Of a stretch of 64,000 bases of DNA, positions 1-10,501 are shown in pieces. Each line of letters starts with the position of its first letter. Position 1 is the first letter of the stretch. The notes beneath the pieces are model-generated. The model ran no database searches. It saw only the letters and a list, made by a program, of their open reading frames with translations, and was not told where the DNA came from. Both the position numbers and the translations under genes were made by a program. Location: contig JAHCVI010000001.1 in the NCBI GenBank assembly GCA_019096155.1, forward strand, positions 11,408,001 to 11,472,000, read 5' to 3'. This DNA comes from Staphylotrichum longicolle (Eukaryota > Ascomycota > Sordariomycetes > Sordariales > Chaetomiaceae).

Positions 1-845
1 TGCTCCAAGAGGTACTACTACATCTGAGGGGCGTTGCTGGGGTAGACTTTGCTGCTGGCAATGGGCGGTGGGTGGATGGAGTTGAGGGATGATGAGAGGA
101 GCGGGGTGGTAGGCAGGGAGGATAGGTGAACGTACGCTCGGTGCATCGGTTGATGGCGTCTTTGCTGGCGGCGGCGACTTCCCCGACGACGTGGATCGCG
201 TTGATGCTGGCGACGCGTTCCGGGGGTCATGCGGCGGCTGCTGATCTGAAGGTTTGGAGTTGGAGTTCGGCGGTACAGTTATCTAATTATTACTGCTGTT
301 GCATGGGGGAAACAGCAAGTTTGCTCGCTGACCCGAGCGTGCAAGTCAACTCCCAGCAATTTTGAGATGGAAACTTGTCGTCTGGGACGAGCCCTAGAAG
401 CTCTCGTCCTGATCGTCTCACACGGTACCTGAGTTGCCTCAACTCGGAGGTTATGATTCGACTTCATAACGGTACCTCTATTCCACTCCCAGCCCTGCAA
501 AGAAAGAACCAACAAACAAAGACCCAAAGGCCAAAAACACGGAAACCACACTGTACTGTCAAGGCGTGGCTGCGCTGGGGTGTTCAATGTCGACCAACCG
601 CATGTTAGTTTTAGAAGTGGCCCGCTTTTTTATGGCGTGTAACGCCAGAATGTGTGTGGCCAAGTCCCTAAAATCATTGGGAAACTGGGGGGTTCATCAT
701 CTCTCTTGTCCAACACCACCGACCACCCTCCACCCTCCAGCCTCCCGGCCCCCAACCACCTCACCTTGCAAATAAATACGGAGCGCCCGCGCTCGCCCAC
801 GCCCGCCCACACTCGCCCACCCCCTTTCCCTTCGGGAACGAAACA
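1..845. other. Edge and upstream region, no firm gene
   Basis: No complete gene is visible. On the minus strand, about 126-210 encodes a stretch without stops (VASINAIHVVGEV...) followed by a possible GTACGT donor. This could be an exon of a gene running off the left edge, but no start, stop or family is identifiable. The stretch from about 700 to 845 is C-rich and leads into the kinase-like gene at 846, so it is probably its promoter and 5' leader. Confidence 0.25.
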
Positions 846-2238
846 ATGGGTTCGAACTGGTTTTCGCGCTGCGAGTTGGACCAGCGGTTCACTTCTACCA
901 TGCGATTACCCTTTCTCCCATCCGGGAGCGGCATGAAGTGGCTCGTGTACGACTGGGACCAGCGAAGTGTGATTAATGTCTATATCCCGGGCCCCGATGT
1001 CGAGGAGACGTTCGTTTTCGAGGCCGTTGCAAAGTTCATCGAACAGCTCCCGGCCGACGTCGTCGCAGTCAAGCTCGACCGGGCCGGCGACCTCGTGTCA
1101 ACCTCGTCCGACTTGAACCATGACCGCGCCTGGATTCCCTTTTATCCGCCACGCACTGATTTCCCCCGGCGGGTGCCGACCATCCGCCGCCGCGACCTCA
1201 CTGAGGTGGACCGCCTCGGCCTGCAAGTCGACCTAGCTACCTACCCGGACCCGGACCCGTCGCGCCCTGGCGAGAAAAGGAAGGTGGTGTTCAAGTACTA
1301 CCTGGCTGAGAACAGCGTGGTCACTTGGTGGCATGAGGCCAACTGCGTGCTTCGCATGCCTAGTCACCCCAACATTGTGCCATTCGATGCGCTTGTCGTC
1401 GATCGCATTGAACATGTCGATCGCGTTGTCGGCTTCACAACGCGCTACGTTCCGGGTGGGACACTCCACCAGAACAAAGACCGGGTGTTCAAGCTTAAGT
1501 ATCTACAGCAACTCATCAATGTACGTGATGTGATTCTAACTTCTACCCCCCCCTCTTCGTATAGCACTTGACCTAATTATAGTCAATAATAAGGCTGTCG
1601 ACCACCTGAACCTCCGCCTCGGCATCGTTCATGGCGATATATGCCCCTGGAACCTTCTCATCGACGCCAAGACCGACGCGATTCAGCTCTTCGATTTCAA
1701 CTGCGCAGCTAAGCTCGGATGGAAAGGGGACGAGGACCACCGGTTCGAATTCGAATACGAGGAGAACCGGAATGATGTTAAGTTTGTTATCTATACCGTG
1801 TACGAACTGATCACGCGAGAGTTCTGTTTCCGCGAGGAATTCTACCCCGACGAGCTGAATGCGTCCAAGCTGATGAGGAAGGCGAAATGGACGGCGCACA
1901 AAGACGCAAAGCTCGACAGCCCCGTCACCGAGTACCGCCGGGTTCTCAACGACTGGGCGAAGCAGCGGGCCGAGATGGATAAGAAGGTTGACCACTTCAC
2001 CAAGGCATCGGAGCCGCTCAACTGGCCAGCCCTGCGCGTGGATCCGTCTATGGTATGGGATCGGGGCCCCATCAGGCTGCGGGGCAGACTCCGGGGCACG
2101 CTCACTCAGATGGGGAAGGGCTTTCTCCGGTGGGAGCGGCCGCCCACGCGCTCGTTGCCACTCCCAGAAGGCCAGCGCCTGCTCGCCACCGGAGAAGTTG
2201 TGCAAGATGTCACACCGGGCGCCTCGGCAAAGAAATAA
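846..2238 (+). CDS. Protein-kinase-like protein, copy A
   Basis: Two exons (846-1520 and 1594-2238) joined by a phase-0 intron give 439 aa. The acceptor at 1593 was chosen because it alone keeps the frame and matches the paralog at 14364. Kinase-fold marks are a VFKYY segment with a candidate ATP-site lysine at residue 150, HGDICPWN at 238-245 in place of the catalytic loop HRDxxxxN, and DFN at 259-261 in place of DFG. The catalytic-loop Asp and Asn and the metal-binding Asp are kept, so activity is possible. The HRD Arg and DFG Gly are changed, as in several fungal-specific kinase-like families. No membrane segment or other domain is seen. The N-terminal 100 residues are conserved with copy B but unrecognised. 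The substrate is unknown. Confidence 0.8.
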
Positions 2239-3171
2239 ATTAGGAGCCCGGCACGGATGTGCCGACGGGAATTGTCCGTCGGGGTTGGTGAAATCCCCCG
2301 TCGAGCAGCGAAATGGCAAGTTCAATGGGAGAGCGAGTAGGAACACCAGGTCTAATTAATGATTGAATGGGCGTTTTGACCAGGCGAGGTCCCCCAACAC
2401 TCAACCGGCTCAAACGATGTAGTACAAAACGCGGAAGACGGTCTTGACCGCATCCTTCCATTCCTGAAGATTCTGACCATCATTGAGCTTGACGATCGAC
2501 ACCCCCAGGGCGCGAGTGATATCGTACGACATCGTTGTAATCCTTGAGATTTTCGAATTGTTGGTGTTGAGGTTGTTGACGATGCTCGCCTCGATGGCTG
2601 AGGTGTGGGGCTGCCGTCGAGATTCTCGATGATCGAATAATTTTCGTTGTTGATCGGCTCCCCGTTCAAAACCGTAGGAAAACGTCCTTCACGGACATGA
2701 AAACAATGAGGTTATCCCAAGGAAGCTGGGAATCGCGTTGAAAGCTTGATGACTGCGTTGCGCAGCGCGCAAGAGGGCTCATAGCCTCTTGAAGGTGGTG
2801 ATGGTGTTGGATTGCGGCCGCCTACTAGGGGCAGCGGGGCAGGGCGCGTTATTAAGTCCCTGCAAAGCCATGCTGCCTTTTGCAACCCTTTTCTTCCTTT
2901 GTTTTGTTTTCTTTTTTTTGTTCGTTTCGTTTCTTATTTTTTTTTTCCCCTTTCCTGTTCCCCATTTTTCTGTTTCTTAGAGTTCGGCTTGAGGTGTATT
3001 GGGTGTCGGGACAAGTTGGCAGCAAAGAGGAGGGTGGCAGCGACGTTTGGTTGGCCGCAGCGGGGGTGCCTTGCCGCCCAAGCCAAGGCTTTCACGCTGC
3101 TCGCCCTGCCCGCCCTGCTCACCCCAGAACCACATTACTTTGGACCATAGTCATTTGAGAAGTCAGGAGCA
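2239..3171. other. Intergenic region with pyrimidine-rich promoter tract
   Basis: Apart from a short retroelement-like relic (2410-2532) there is no gene. A strongly T/C-rich tract at about 2886-2978 lies roughly 200 bp upstream of the HET gene start. Such tracts are common in fungal core promoters. Confidence 0.4.
2410..2532 (-). pseudogene. Short gag-like relic (tentative)
   Basis: A minus-strand ATG at 2532 opens a 40-codon frame ending at 2410. It contains IVKLNDGQNLQEWKDAV, which resembles the short N-terminal 'L.G..NY..WK' motif of fungal retroelement gag-type and related proteins. The frame stays open for about 30 codons upstream of the ATG without another start. Nothing resembling reverse transcriptase, integrase or terminal repeats is nearby. 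It may be a degraded fragment or a chance ORF. The assignment rests on one motif only. Confidence 0.2.
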
Positions 3172-5346
3172 ATGGGCGACTTTACCAAGACACCGCGGCC
3201 ATTCTACCCGCCTCTCTCATCCGACAAGCGGGAGATTCGGCTCCTCCATCTCGAGGCAGGGGATGGAGACGCAGCGCTTCAATGCCGCCTCAGCGTCGCT
3301 TCGTTGGATTTGAACCCCTCATACGAAGCCCTCTCATACTGCTGGGGTAACGGCACATCCCAAGTCCTCGTGGATGGACACCCCGTCTTGATCCCGCGGA
3401 ACCTCGACGCAGTCCTGCGAAGATTCCGACACTCGGACCGCGAACGCATCCTCTGGGCCGACGCGATATGCATTGACCAGTCTCAAACCGAGGAGCGCAA
3501 CGCTCAGGTCGCCTTGATGGCCGACATCTACAGCCGGTGCGAGAGGTGCCTCATCTTCCTTGGGAACACACGCGAAGATGATGGTTTGAAGGGACTTGAA
3601 GAACTGCTCATCGCGCTTTCCAAAAAGCACCATCTCGATCAGCCGGACGCTCCTCGAATCAGGTCCGCGTTCGGCATCACAAGCATACCTCTGATGTTTG
3701 CCAACAGAGCACAGTGGTGGGGTCGCATATGGGTGGTGCAGGAAGTTATCTTGGCCCCGCAATCCCTTGTCGTCTTTGGGTCGCTCGAGATGCCCTTCTC
3801 GGACCTGGTCAGGGCCGTCGAGTTCCTCGATGAGCACGATATCGGGTCAGCCTGGGCTCCAAGCCGGGACGAGACCGACGACCTCTGCCACTGCATGGAC
3901 CACATCAAGGTCACCTTCATCTGGGCCGATCTGCTAGCCTTGAGGGACCATGTCTACCGCCTTCTCGAGCTTGCCCGCCCGCGGCCCCAGGCAGATACCA
4001 ACGGCGCATCAGCAGCACCCACGTTGGCGATGCAGAATCAAGAAGAATCCCCCGACATCGTCGATGTGCTTCTCAGCGTCAGACATCGACATTGTACCGA
4101 CTCCAGGGACAAGATCTTCGGCGTCTTGTCGCTCGTACGAGACTGGGGAAGCTGGAAACCCCTCAAAGCCGACTACGCCAAAGCCGCGCTGCAGGTCTTC
4201 ATCGAATTTGCCGCTCAGATGCTGCGAAGCAGAGAATACGGACCCAAGGCACTGTTGCTGGCCACAGGAGCCGGATATCCCTCAAGGGCCTTGACTGGCC
4301 TACCCAGCTGGGCGCCCGACTGGTACCAAAAGGGCAGCGCGTACGACAAGTACCTAATTACGCTCGAGAGGGAGGCAGCATCTCAGCCATCCTCTCGAGA
4401 CAACCAGTCTGTTTCCATCGTCAATCCTACCACCATCATGCTGCATCACGCTCTTCCAGTCGGCAAGATCACCGCGGTCACCACCCCCGGCGAGCCCATC
4501 CACAAAACCCACGGCCAACCTACCGATGGCGAAGGCTACCGTCGCTTCACCGCCATGCTCGAGGAATGGCGAACCTTTGCCGGCGTCAAAACCCCCATCT
4601 CCCTCGGCGCCGTCCTCAACCGCCACTATCCCAAATGCTCCGGCACTGCCGACTCGGCGTCGCAACCTGTATCAGCCCCAACCCAACAACCCTCAACCGG
4701 CACCGACACTGACACCGACGTCGACATCGACAACAACACCGACACTGACACCGACAGCGGCAGCTGGACCCGCCTCCTCTCCGACATGCACCGCTCCCAC
4801 ACCGCCGTCGACTTCATGCCCCAGATCCAGGACCTCCTCGACGACATCCGCCACTACCAAGCCGTCCTCCGCCAGATGGACCCGGACGAAGAAACCTTCT
4901 ACCGCACGCTCGTACACAACACCTACCCCTTCCACCTGCGCCGGCCGCAGCACCAGCGCGAAGCCCTCTGCATCCTGCGGCTCCTGCTGGTCTTCTGCGG
5001 CATGTTTGTCGACCCGGACCGGTTCCTGACGCGGCTGAACAGCGTCGTGCTGGGGAAGATGGCGGAGACGTTGGAGATGGTGGAGATTTGGCGGAAGAGG
5101 TTGATGAGGGTGGAGGGGGGATCACTGGGGATTGGGCCGGAGGGGATGAGGGCTGGGGATGAGGTCTTTTGTTTCCGGGGGGTTGGGACGCCGTTCGTGT
5201 TGAGGAGGCTGAGAGGGACGATTCATGCGGTAGGTCGTGGGCAAGGGGGAGGGGAGAGGTATGAGCTGATTGGGTATTGCTATGTGGATGGGCTTGAGAG
5301 GGATGGGTTGGATTGGGAGGGAGTGAAGGAGATTTATTTGGAGTGA
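3172..5346 (+). CDS. Heterokaryon incompatibility (HET) domain protein
   Basis: A single-exon gene of 724 aa. The HET domain occupies roughly residues 40-200. Its hallmark motifs are YEALSYCWG, the block around ILWADAICIDQ, then QVALMADIYSRCERCLIFLG, and a later WWGRIWVVQEV. HET proteins act in allorecognition and can trigger cell death when hyphae of unlike genotype fuse; the HET fold is related to TIR domains. The middle part carries an acidic Thr-Asp repeat (about 4685-4770). The C-terminal GDEVFCFRGV...YVDG segment is the usual tail of this family. The ATG at 3172 gives a full-length domain. The partner or trigger is unknown. Confidence 0.92.
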   Translation: MGDFTKTPRPFYPPLSSDKREIRLLHLEAGDGDAALQCRLSVASLDLNPSYEALSYCWGNGTSQVLVDGHPVLIPRNLDAVLRRFRHSDRERILWADAICIDQSQTEERNAQVALMADIYSRCERCLIFLGNTREDDGLKGLEELLIALSKKHHLDQPDAPRIRSAFGITSIPLMFANRAQWWGRIWVVQEVILAPQSLVVFGSLEMPFSDLVRAVEFLDEHDIGSAWAPSRDETDDLCHCMDHIKVTFIWADLLALRDHVYRLLELARPRPQADTNGASAAPTLAMQNQEESPDIVDVLLSVRHRHCTDSRDKIFGVLSLVRDWGSWKPLKADYAKAALQVFIEFAAQMLRSREYGPKALLLATGAGYPSRALTGLPSWAPDWYQKGSAYDKYLITLEREAASQPSSRDNQSVSIVNPTTIMLHHALPVGKITAVTTPGEPIHKTHGQPTDGEGYRRFTAMLEEWRTFAGVKTPISLGAVLNRHYPKCSGTADSASQPVSAPTQQPSTGTDTDTDVDIDNNTDTDTDSGSWTRLLSDMHRSHTAVDFMPQIQDLLDDIRHYQAVLRQMDPDEETFYRTLVHNTYPFHLRRPQHQREALCILRLLLVFCGMFVDPDRFLTRLNSVVLGKMAETLEMVEIWRKRLMRVEGGSLGIGPEGMRAGDEVFCFRGVGTPFVLRRLRGTIHAVGRGQGGGERYELIGYCYVDGLERDGLDWEGVKEIYLE
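4685..4770 (+). repeat. Thr-Asp microsatellite inside HET gene
   Basis: An imperfect ACCGAC/ACTGAC hexamer repeat encodes a run of alternating Thr and Asp. It stays in frame. It is a likely length-variable linker between the HET domain and the C-terminal part. Confidence 0.6.
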
Positions 5347-6501
5347 CGTAACGAGTCGTCTGATCCAAATGCTCTCAGAGGGTTCAGGTAGATGAAGGTA
5401 CGAGTCTATAGGTAGTTGGATTCTACTGGGAAACCCACAAGAGACAGACAGCATGTTTCAGTTACAGATCCTCTTGAAAGGTTGTCGCACCGAAAGGGAG
5501 AAAATGAGATAGTCCTTTCCTCTCGTCAAGGGGCTGCGAACCAAGGTGGGGTTTACCCCTGTTGATCGCTGCTTAAAACCACTCTTCAATCAAGACTCAT
5601 GACAACGCAAACCATCGGCACATTGCAGTCGGATCTGTTGATATCCTGTTGGCGAGCCCATATTGAACCCCTCCAGTTGGTTGATCAGACCCACCGTCAC
5701 ATCCAACACAAACCTTGCAGGGGTGATCCCGAAACATGCGGCTTGACTCCGGGCCGAGGTCGATTAAGGACGCATCAGCTCTCTCTTTCGAGGAGAATAA
5801 GCAATCGCTTATTAGCAACGTCAACTGTGTAATCTTGGGCACCCAGTGGCAGTGGCGGTGTGTTCTAGACCATGCTCGCCAACCTCGCTCTAAGGCCAAA
5901 CAAGACACAAAGAGCGGGCTTCCTGGAAAAAAATTTCGCAGCACAATTGATCATCACAATCAATCTTGAGCCCATGCGTTGCTCACGTTGCAACGGTTGC
6001 AACGGAAGGAAAAAAAACACTCCCGCACTCACACCATCGTGACCCAAAGACACGAGCAGCTCGATGCCCCGCCGAGTCCCAAGGCCCCTTGGGGACCATG
6101 TCCAAGGACATCACAAGCGCTGCTCTTTTTCTCCTTTTTCTCCCCCGCCGCCACAAGTTGACCCACATGGCTTGGCAATACCGGCTTATACCGAAGCGTT
6201 GACCCCGACTCCCCGACTAGCGGCTTCGTCTCTGCCATCAATGGGGCAACCCACCCCTCTGTCCAATCACGATTGCCCAGTGGTTCCCATCCAGGCAAGG
6301 GGCCCTTGGGTTGCTGGCATTTGCCCTGCCGATCTGTCGGGAAACGATTGCTCTAAGTGGATAGGGCCGGGAGACGCAGAGAGCAAAACCAAGACGACGA
6401 GGGATTCAGGAGTCCATCTTGTTTTATATACAGCACACGTCCGGCCGGCGATGCACTGAATCACGTCGGAGACGCAAGACGTCGACCCGGCACCGGAAAA
6501 G
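5347..6501. other. Intergenic region
   Basis: Short overlapping ORFs in several frames show no recognisable domain and no intron structure. I see only the promoter of the membrane protein at 6502. Confidence 0.4.
6425..6430 (+). promoter_or_regulatory. TATA-like box
   Basis: TATATA lies 72 nt upstream of the ATG at 6502 of the Pth11-like gene, a plausible position for a fungal core promoter. Motif match only. Confidence 0.3.
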
Positions 6502-7526
6502 ATGGAGCACGGAGAAAGCAACCTCGGCCCGCTCCTCCTCGGCATCAACATCACGGCCGTCATACTCGCCGGCATCACCTGTCTTTTGCGATGCTATGTT
6601 CGACTGTTCATGCTCAAGGCATTTGGGGTGGATGATTGGTTGATGGCTATATCGACGGTACGCACAACCGGACTCATCCATCGCTTCCCATGAGCGACGT
6701 CGACTGACAGCCCGAGACGCAGATCATCTTCATTACATACAACGTCTGCTCCAACACAGGCGTGCGCTATGGCACGGGCCAACACCGATCCGATCTCTCA
6801 GAAGAGGACTATACGACGGCAATGAAGTGGTGGTTCATGTGCTACCTCACGTACGGCGGCACCATGTTCTTCGTCAAGCTCTCCATCGCCTGGTTCCTGC
6901 TCAGGGTCACCGTCAGCCGCATCCACCGGTGGATCATCTACACGGCCGCCATCGTCACCTGCGCGAGCTGCCTCTGCTACTTCTTCGTCGCTCTCTTCCA
7001 GTGCCACCCCATCAGCTACTACTGGGACAAACAGAGCCAGACGGGCTCGTGCATTGATGTCCAGATCGTCATTTGGCTGGTGTACCTGTACAGCGGGTTC
7101 GCTGTGATCAGCGACTTCACGTTCGCCCTGCTGCCGGCCTGGGTGGTGAGCCATCTGAACATGAAGAAGAACATCAAGATCGCCGTCATCATGCTTATGG
7201 GGATGGGCTGTGTGTACGTTTGCCAACCCAGTCTTCATCCCTCTTTCTCCCCAGTCTGCAACGAGGCTAACAGTCAGCACAGCGCAAGCGCAGGAGTGGT
7301 CATCCGCTGGCCGTACATGCAGCGCCTCGGCTCGAACGACTTCCTCTGGGACTCGATCCCGATCGCCATCTGGTCGACGGTCGAGCAGTGTCTCGCCATC
7401 ACGGCGGGCTGCCTCGCCACGCTGCAGCCTCTCGTCAAGATGGTTCGCAGCAAGCTGGGCCTGACTTCCACCAACCCCACCCTCGGCAACACGGGGAGCT
7501 ACAACTCAACGGTGCGATCTCGGTGA
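6502..7526 (+). CDS. Pth11-like (rhodopsin-domain) integral membrane protein
   Basis: Three exons (6502-6657, 6723-7213, 7283-7526) give 296 aa. Several hydrophobic helices are visible, starting with LLLGINITAVILAGITCLL. The family motif DDWLM follows the first helix, and a conserved FxCxP-type stretch (ALFQCHPISYYW) lies mid-protein. The segment GMGCVASAGVVIRWPY is restored only by using the GTACGT donor at 7214 and the acceptor at 7282. The acceptor of intron 1 is ambiguous by 12 nt (6710 or 6722). These plasma-membrane proteins resemble the surface-sensing receptor Pth11 of Magnaporthe but lack its CFEM domain. The C-terminal tail is short, so a further 3' exon cannot be excluded. The ligand is unknown. 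Confidence 0.8.
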
Positions 7527-8537
7527 AAAAGTCGTTCACCAGGTGGACGGCGTCCCGCTGAACGGAGAAGAGCGCGACGCGTCAGGCCGGTCGGTGGGAC
7601 TGAAGCTTCAGCCGGGATTTGCGGTATACTCGGCTGCGTGTTATAATACAAGCCAGGAGGAGCTCAGGCCGGACAGGCCTGGGCTCGGACAGGTTCGGGT
7701 AAGAGTAAGGAGAGCAAGAGTGGTGTGGAGCTGGGAACCAAGATTAGTAATGCAACGTAGGTAGCAGACACAAGTCACAATAATGAATGGTTTTTTTTTT
7801 TTTTATAAAAAGAGGCCTATTACAATGGGGTACCTGGCAATGATCGGTGGAGTTGGCTTGTACAGGCTGTCCACAGATGAACTCCTTTGTCCTACCGCAA
7901 CTTCGCTCCCTGCGTAGGACCTGAGTTGCATTGGGAGTGTCGACCCTTCGCTTCCGGTTGTCCCACCTCAGCGGGTGACCGCCGGGCCTGGGAACGCATC
8001 TCATCCGCAATCGCTTCGTGCTCTGCCATAACGATCTCGGACACCAAAACATATTCATATGCTCTGATACCTTTCAAATCATCGGAATCATTGACCGGGA
8101 CACCGCGAGTACGGGCTGGAAGGGTGGAAGGGGGGATTGAGATGTTGCAGACGCGGACTCGGTGCACTGGAGAGAATATGCTATTGCGCCGAGTTGGTAA
8201 TATAGCTTGGTATTGCTTTGTGAGTAAGTTGCCGCTCTCCCGTCGGGGGTTCCAAACAACCTCTCGTCGGCTTCATGGATCCGGCGTCCCCGCAATTGCC
8301 CCCGATGTCCCCGAATTCCCCGATCCCCCGTACCTACCGACCCCACCCGAACATGTGTAGTCCTCGAGGCGTTCGGTACTCTGTAGCCGTTTCATTCCTC
8401 CGCAAGCAGCGCCGGAGATGTGATATAGATATTGGCCTACACGGTTCGCAGACCGCCCAGGATGTGACCACCGCTCCCTGGCCAGACGCCCCTCCAACTC
8501 AAGAGCGGAGGAATAGTTCTTTTGTACCTCGACAAAC
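7527..8537. other. Intergenic region
   Basis: No gene is supported. A T-run lies at 7792-7805. The last 300 bp form the promoter and leader of the carotenoid-oxygenase-family gene. Confidence 0.4.
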
Positions 8538-10320
8538 ATGGCGCACATCTTCGAGCTCGCCGAAACCCTGTCGGCCAAGCCCAACTATGTCGACGGCGTG
8601 AAAGCAAGCACACAGTCCAAGTTCCCCGCGACCGAGGTCTTCCAGGGCTTCAACCGCCCGTCCCGCATCGAGGGCGACGTCCACGACCTCGAAGTGACAG
8701 GCCAGATTCCGTCCGACATTGACGGCACCTTCTTCCGCATCCAACCCGACCATCGGTTCCCGCCCCTCTACGAGTCGGACATCCACTTCAATGGGGACGG
8801 CAACGTGACGGCCATCCGCATCAGCGGCGGCAGGGCGCACTTCAAGCAGCGGTATGTCCATACCGACCGGTACGACCACGAGACCAAGCACAAGATGGCC
8901 TTGTTCGGCAAGTACCGCAACCCTTATACCGACAACGAAGCCGTCAAGGGGGTGATCCGGACGGCGGCCAACACCAACATTTTCTTCTGGCGAGGGATGC
9001 TGCTCGCGACCAAGGAAGACGGGCCGGCCTACGCGATGGACCCGGACACGCTGGATACCATTGGCCGCTATGACTTTGAGGGCCAAGTCTTGAGCCCGAC
9101 CATGACTGCACATCCCAAGTTTGATCCAAAGACAGGCGAGATGATCTGCTATGGATACGAGGTACGTCGGGCCTATTAGTTTTGGTTATTGGTGAATGGC
9201 ACTTGACACACAAAACAAGGCGGGCGGCAACGGCAACGACGGGTCTCGGGACATCGTAGTCTACACCATTGGCGCGGACGGTGTGAAGAGAGAGGAGTGC
9301 TGGTACAAGGCCCCCTTTTGCGGCATAATCCACGACTGCGGTATCACCGACAACTGGGTTGTCCTTCCCATGACTCCTCTCAAGTGCGACCCCGAACGAC
9401 TGAAGAAGGGCGAGAACCACTGGGCCTGGGATCCCAACGAAGATCAGTGGTACGGTCTGGTACCGCGGAGGGGCGGCAAGCCGGAGGATATTCGGTGGTT
9501 TAGGTCGAAGAATGGTGATTCTCCCCATGACAGCCGGTTCGAATCCCGTCTCTAACATCTCCCAGCCTTCCAGGGCCACACAGTCAGTTGCTACGAGACG
9601 CCAGACGGCAACGTCGTCTTCGACCTGACCATCGCCGACGGCAACGTCTTCTTCTGGTGGCCGTCGGTCGACACGCCGCCCGGGACCGTGGCCCGGCGCA
9701 ACAAGCTCCAGAACAAGACGACGCGCTGGGTCTTTGACCCGCAGGCGCCGACCAACTCGTGGGTCGACCCGGCCGAGGAGCGGGGCGAGCATTCGGGCGA
9801 GTTCTCGCGCATCGACGACCGCTTCGTCACCAAGCCGTACAACCACTACTGGCAGGCCGTCATCGACGGGTCCAGGCCGTACGACTTCCAAAAGTGTGGG
9901 TCGCCCGCCGGCGGCCTGTTCAACACCCTCGGCCACTTCACGTGGGACAACTCGACGACGGAGACGTACTGGGCCGGGCCCTGCGCCACCTTCCAGGAGC
10001 CGGCGTTCATCCCGCGCGCGGGCGGCACAGAGGAGGCGGATGGGTACCTCATTGGGCTGCTGAACCATCTGGACGAGCTGCGGAACGACGTCTGCATTTT
10101 TGACGCGCGGAAGATTGCGCAGGGGCCGATCGCGGTGATCCATTTGCCGTTCAAGCTCCGGCTGGGGTTGCATGGCAACTTTGTGGAGCAGAGCGAGATC
10201 ACTGCGTGGAGGGAGAAGAGGGAGAAGGAGCTGGGCCCGGTGAAGCCGGCGGCTGAGCCGCTGCCGTGGCAGAAGGAGGTAGAAGGGAAGACGAATGGCG
10301 TGCATGAGCGGCGTGAGTAG
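8538..10320 (+). CDS. Carotenoid oxygenase family (lignostilbene/carotenoid cleavage) dioxygenase
   Basis: Three exons (8538-9161, 9220-9514, 9566-10320) give 557 aa, close to the usual length of the family. The four iron-binding histidines are all present at about H192 (TAHPKFD), H246 (IIHDCGIT), H311 (FQGHT) and H509 (LGLHGNF). The protein opens with a G(T)FFR-type strand and contains the NTNIFFW block typical of microbial stilbene-cleaving members. Enzymes of this family use non-haem Fe(II) and O2 to split a C=C bond in carotenoids or in hydroxylated stilbenes such as lignin-derived dimers; Neurospora CAO-1 is a fungal stilbene cleaver. No signal peptide is seen, so it is probably cytosolic. 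It is convergent with the Zn2Cys6 gene and 181 bp from it. Stilbene versus carotenoid substrate cannot be settled here, though the neighbouring phenolic enzymes favour a stilbene. Confidence 0.9.
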
Positions 10321-10501
10321 AGATTTGTGGTATTAGCTTCGAGAGCTCAAAGCTGAGCGACTACCTTTCGCTCTGTAATCTGTATATTCGTGGCATCCTT
10401 GTTGAGACTCCAATCTCAGATAGTATTCTCTCCACTTTATGATCTGTATGCTGGTGGACATCATTCACTTCCCAGACTTCGTTCATTGACCCCTTTCACC
10501 A

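Noticed and set aside
4693..5368. Long ORFs antisense to and overlapping the HET gene
   Set aside because: They are low-complexity shadow frames opposite a GC-rich coding region with a clear domain on the plus strand.
7887..8360. 157-codon plus-strand ORF upstream of the carotenoid oxygenase
   Set aside because: There is no recognisable domain, splice pattern or biased composition; it is consistent with a chance frame.
9515..9565. A GGTTCGAATCCCG T-loop-like (B box) sequence inside intron 2 of the carotenoid oxygenase gene
   Set aside because: There is no A box, anticodon arm or acceptor pairing upstream. The stretch is a normal 51-nt intron.
8944..10305. 453-codon minus-strand ORF opposite the carotenoid oxygenase
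   Set aside because: It crosses both introns of a well-supported plus-strand gene and has an Arg/Pro/Val-rich antisense composition with no domain.
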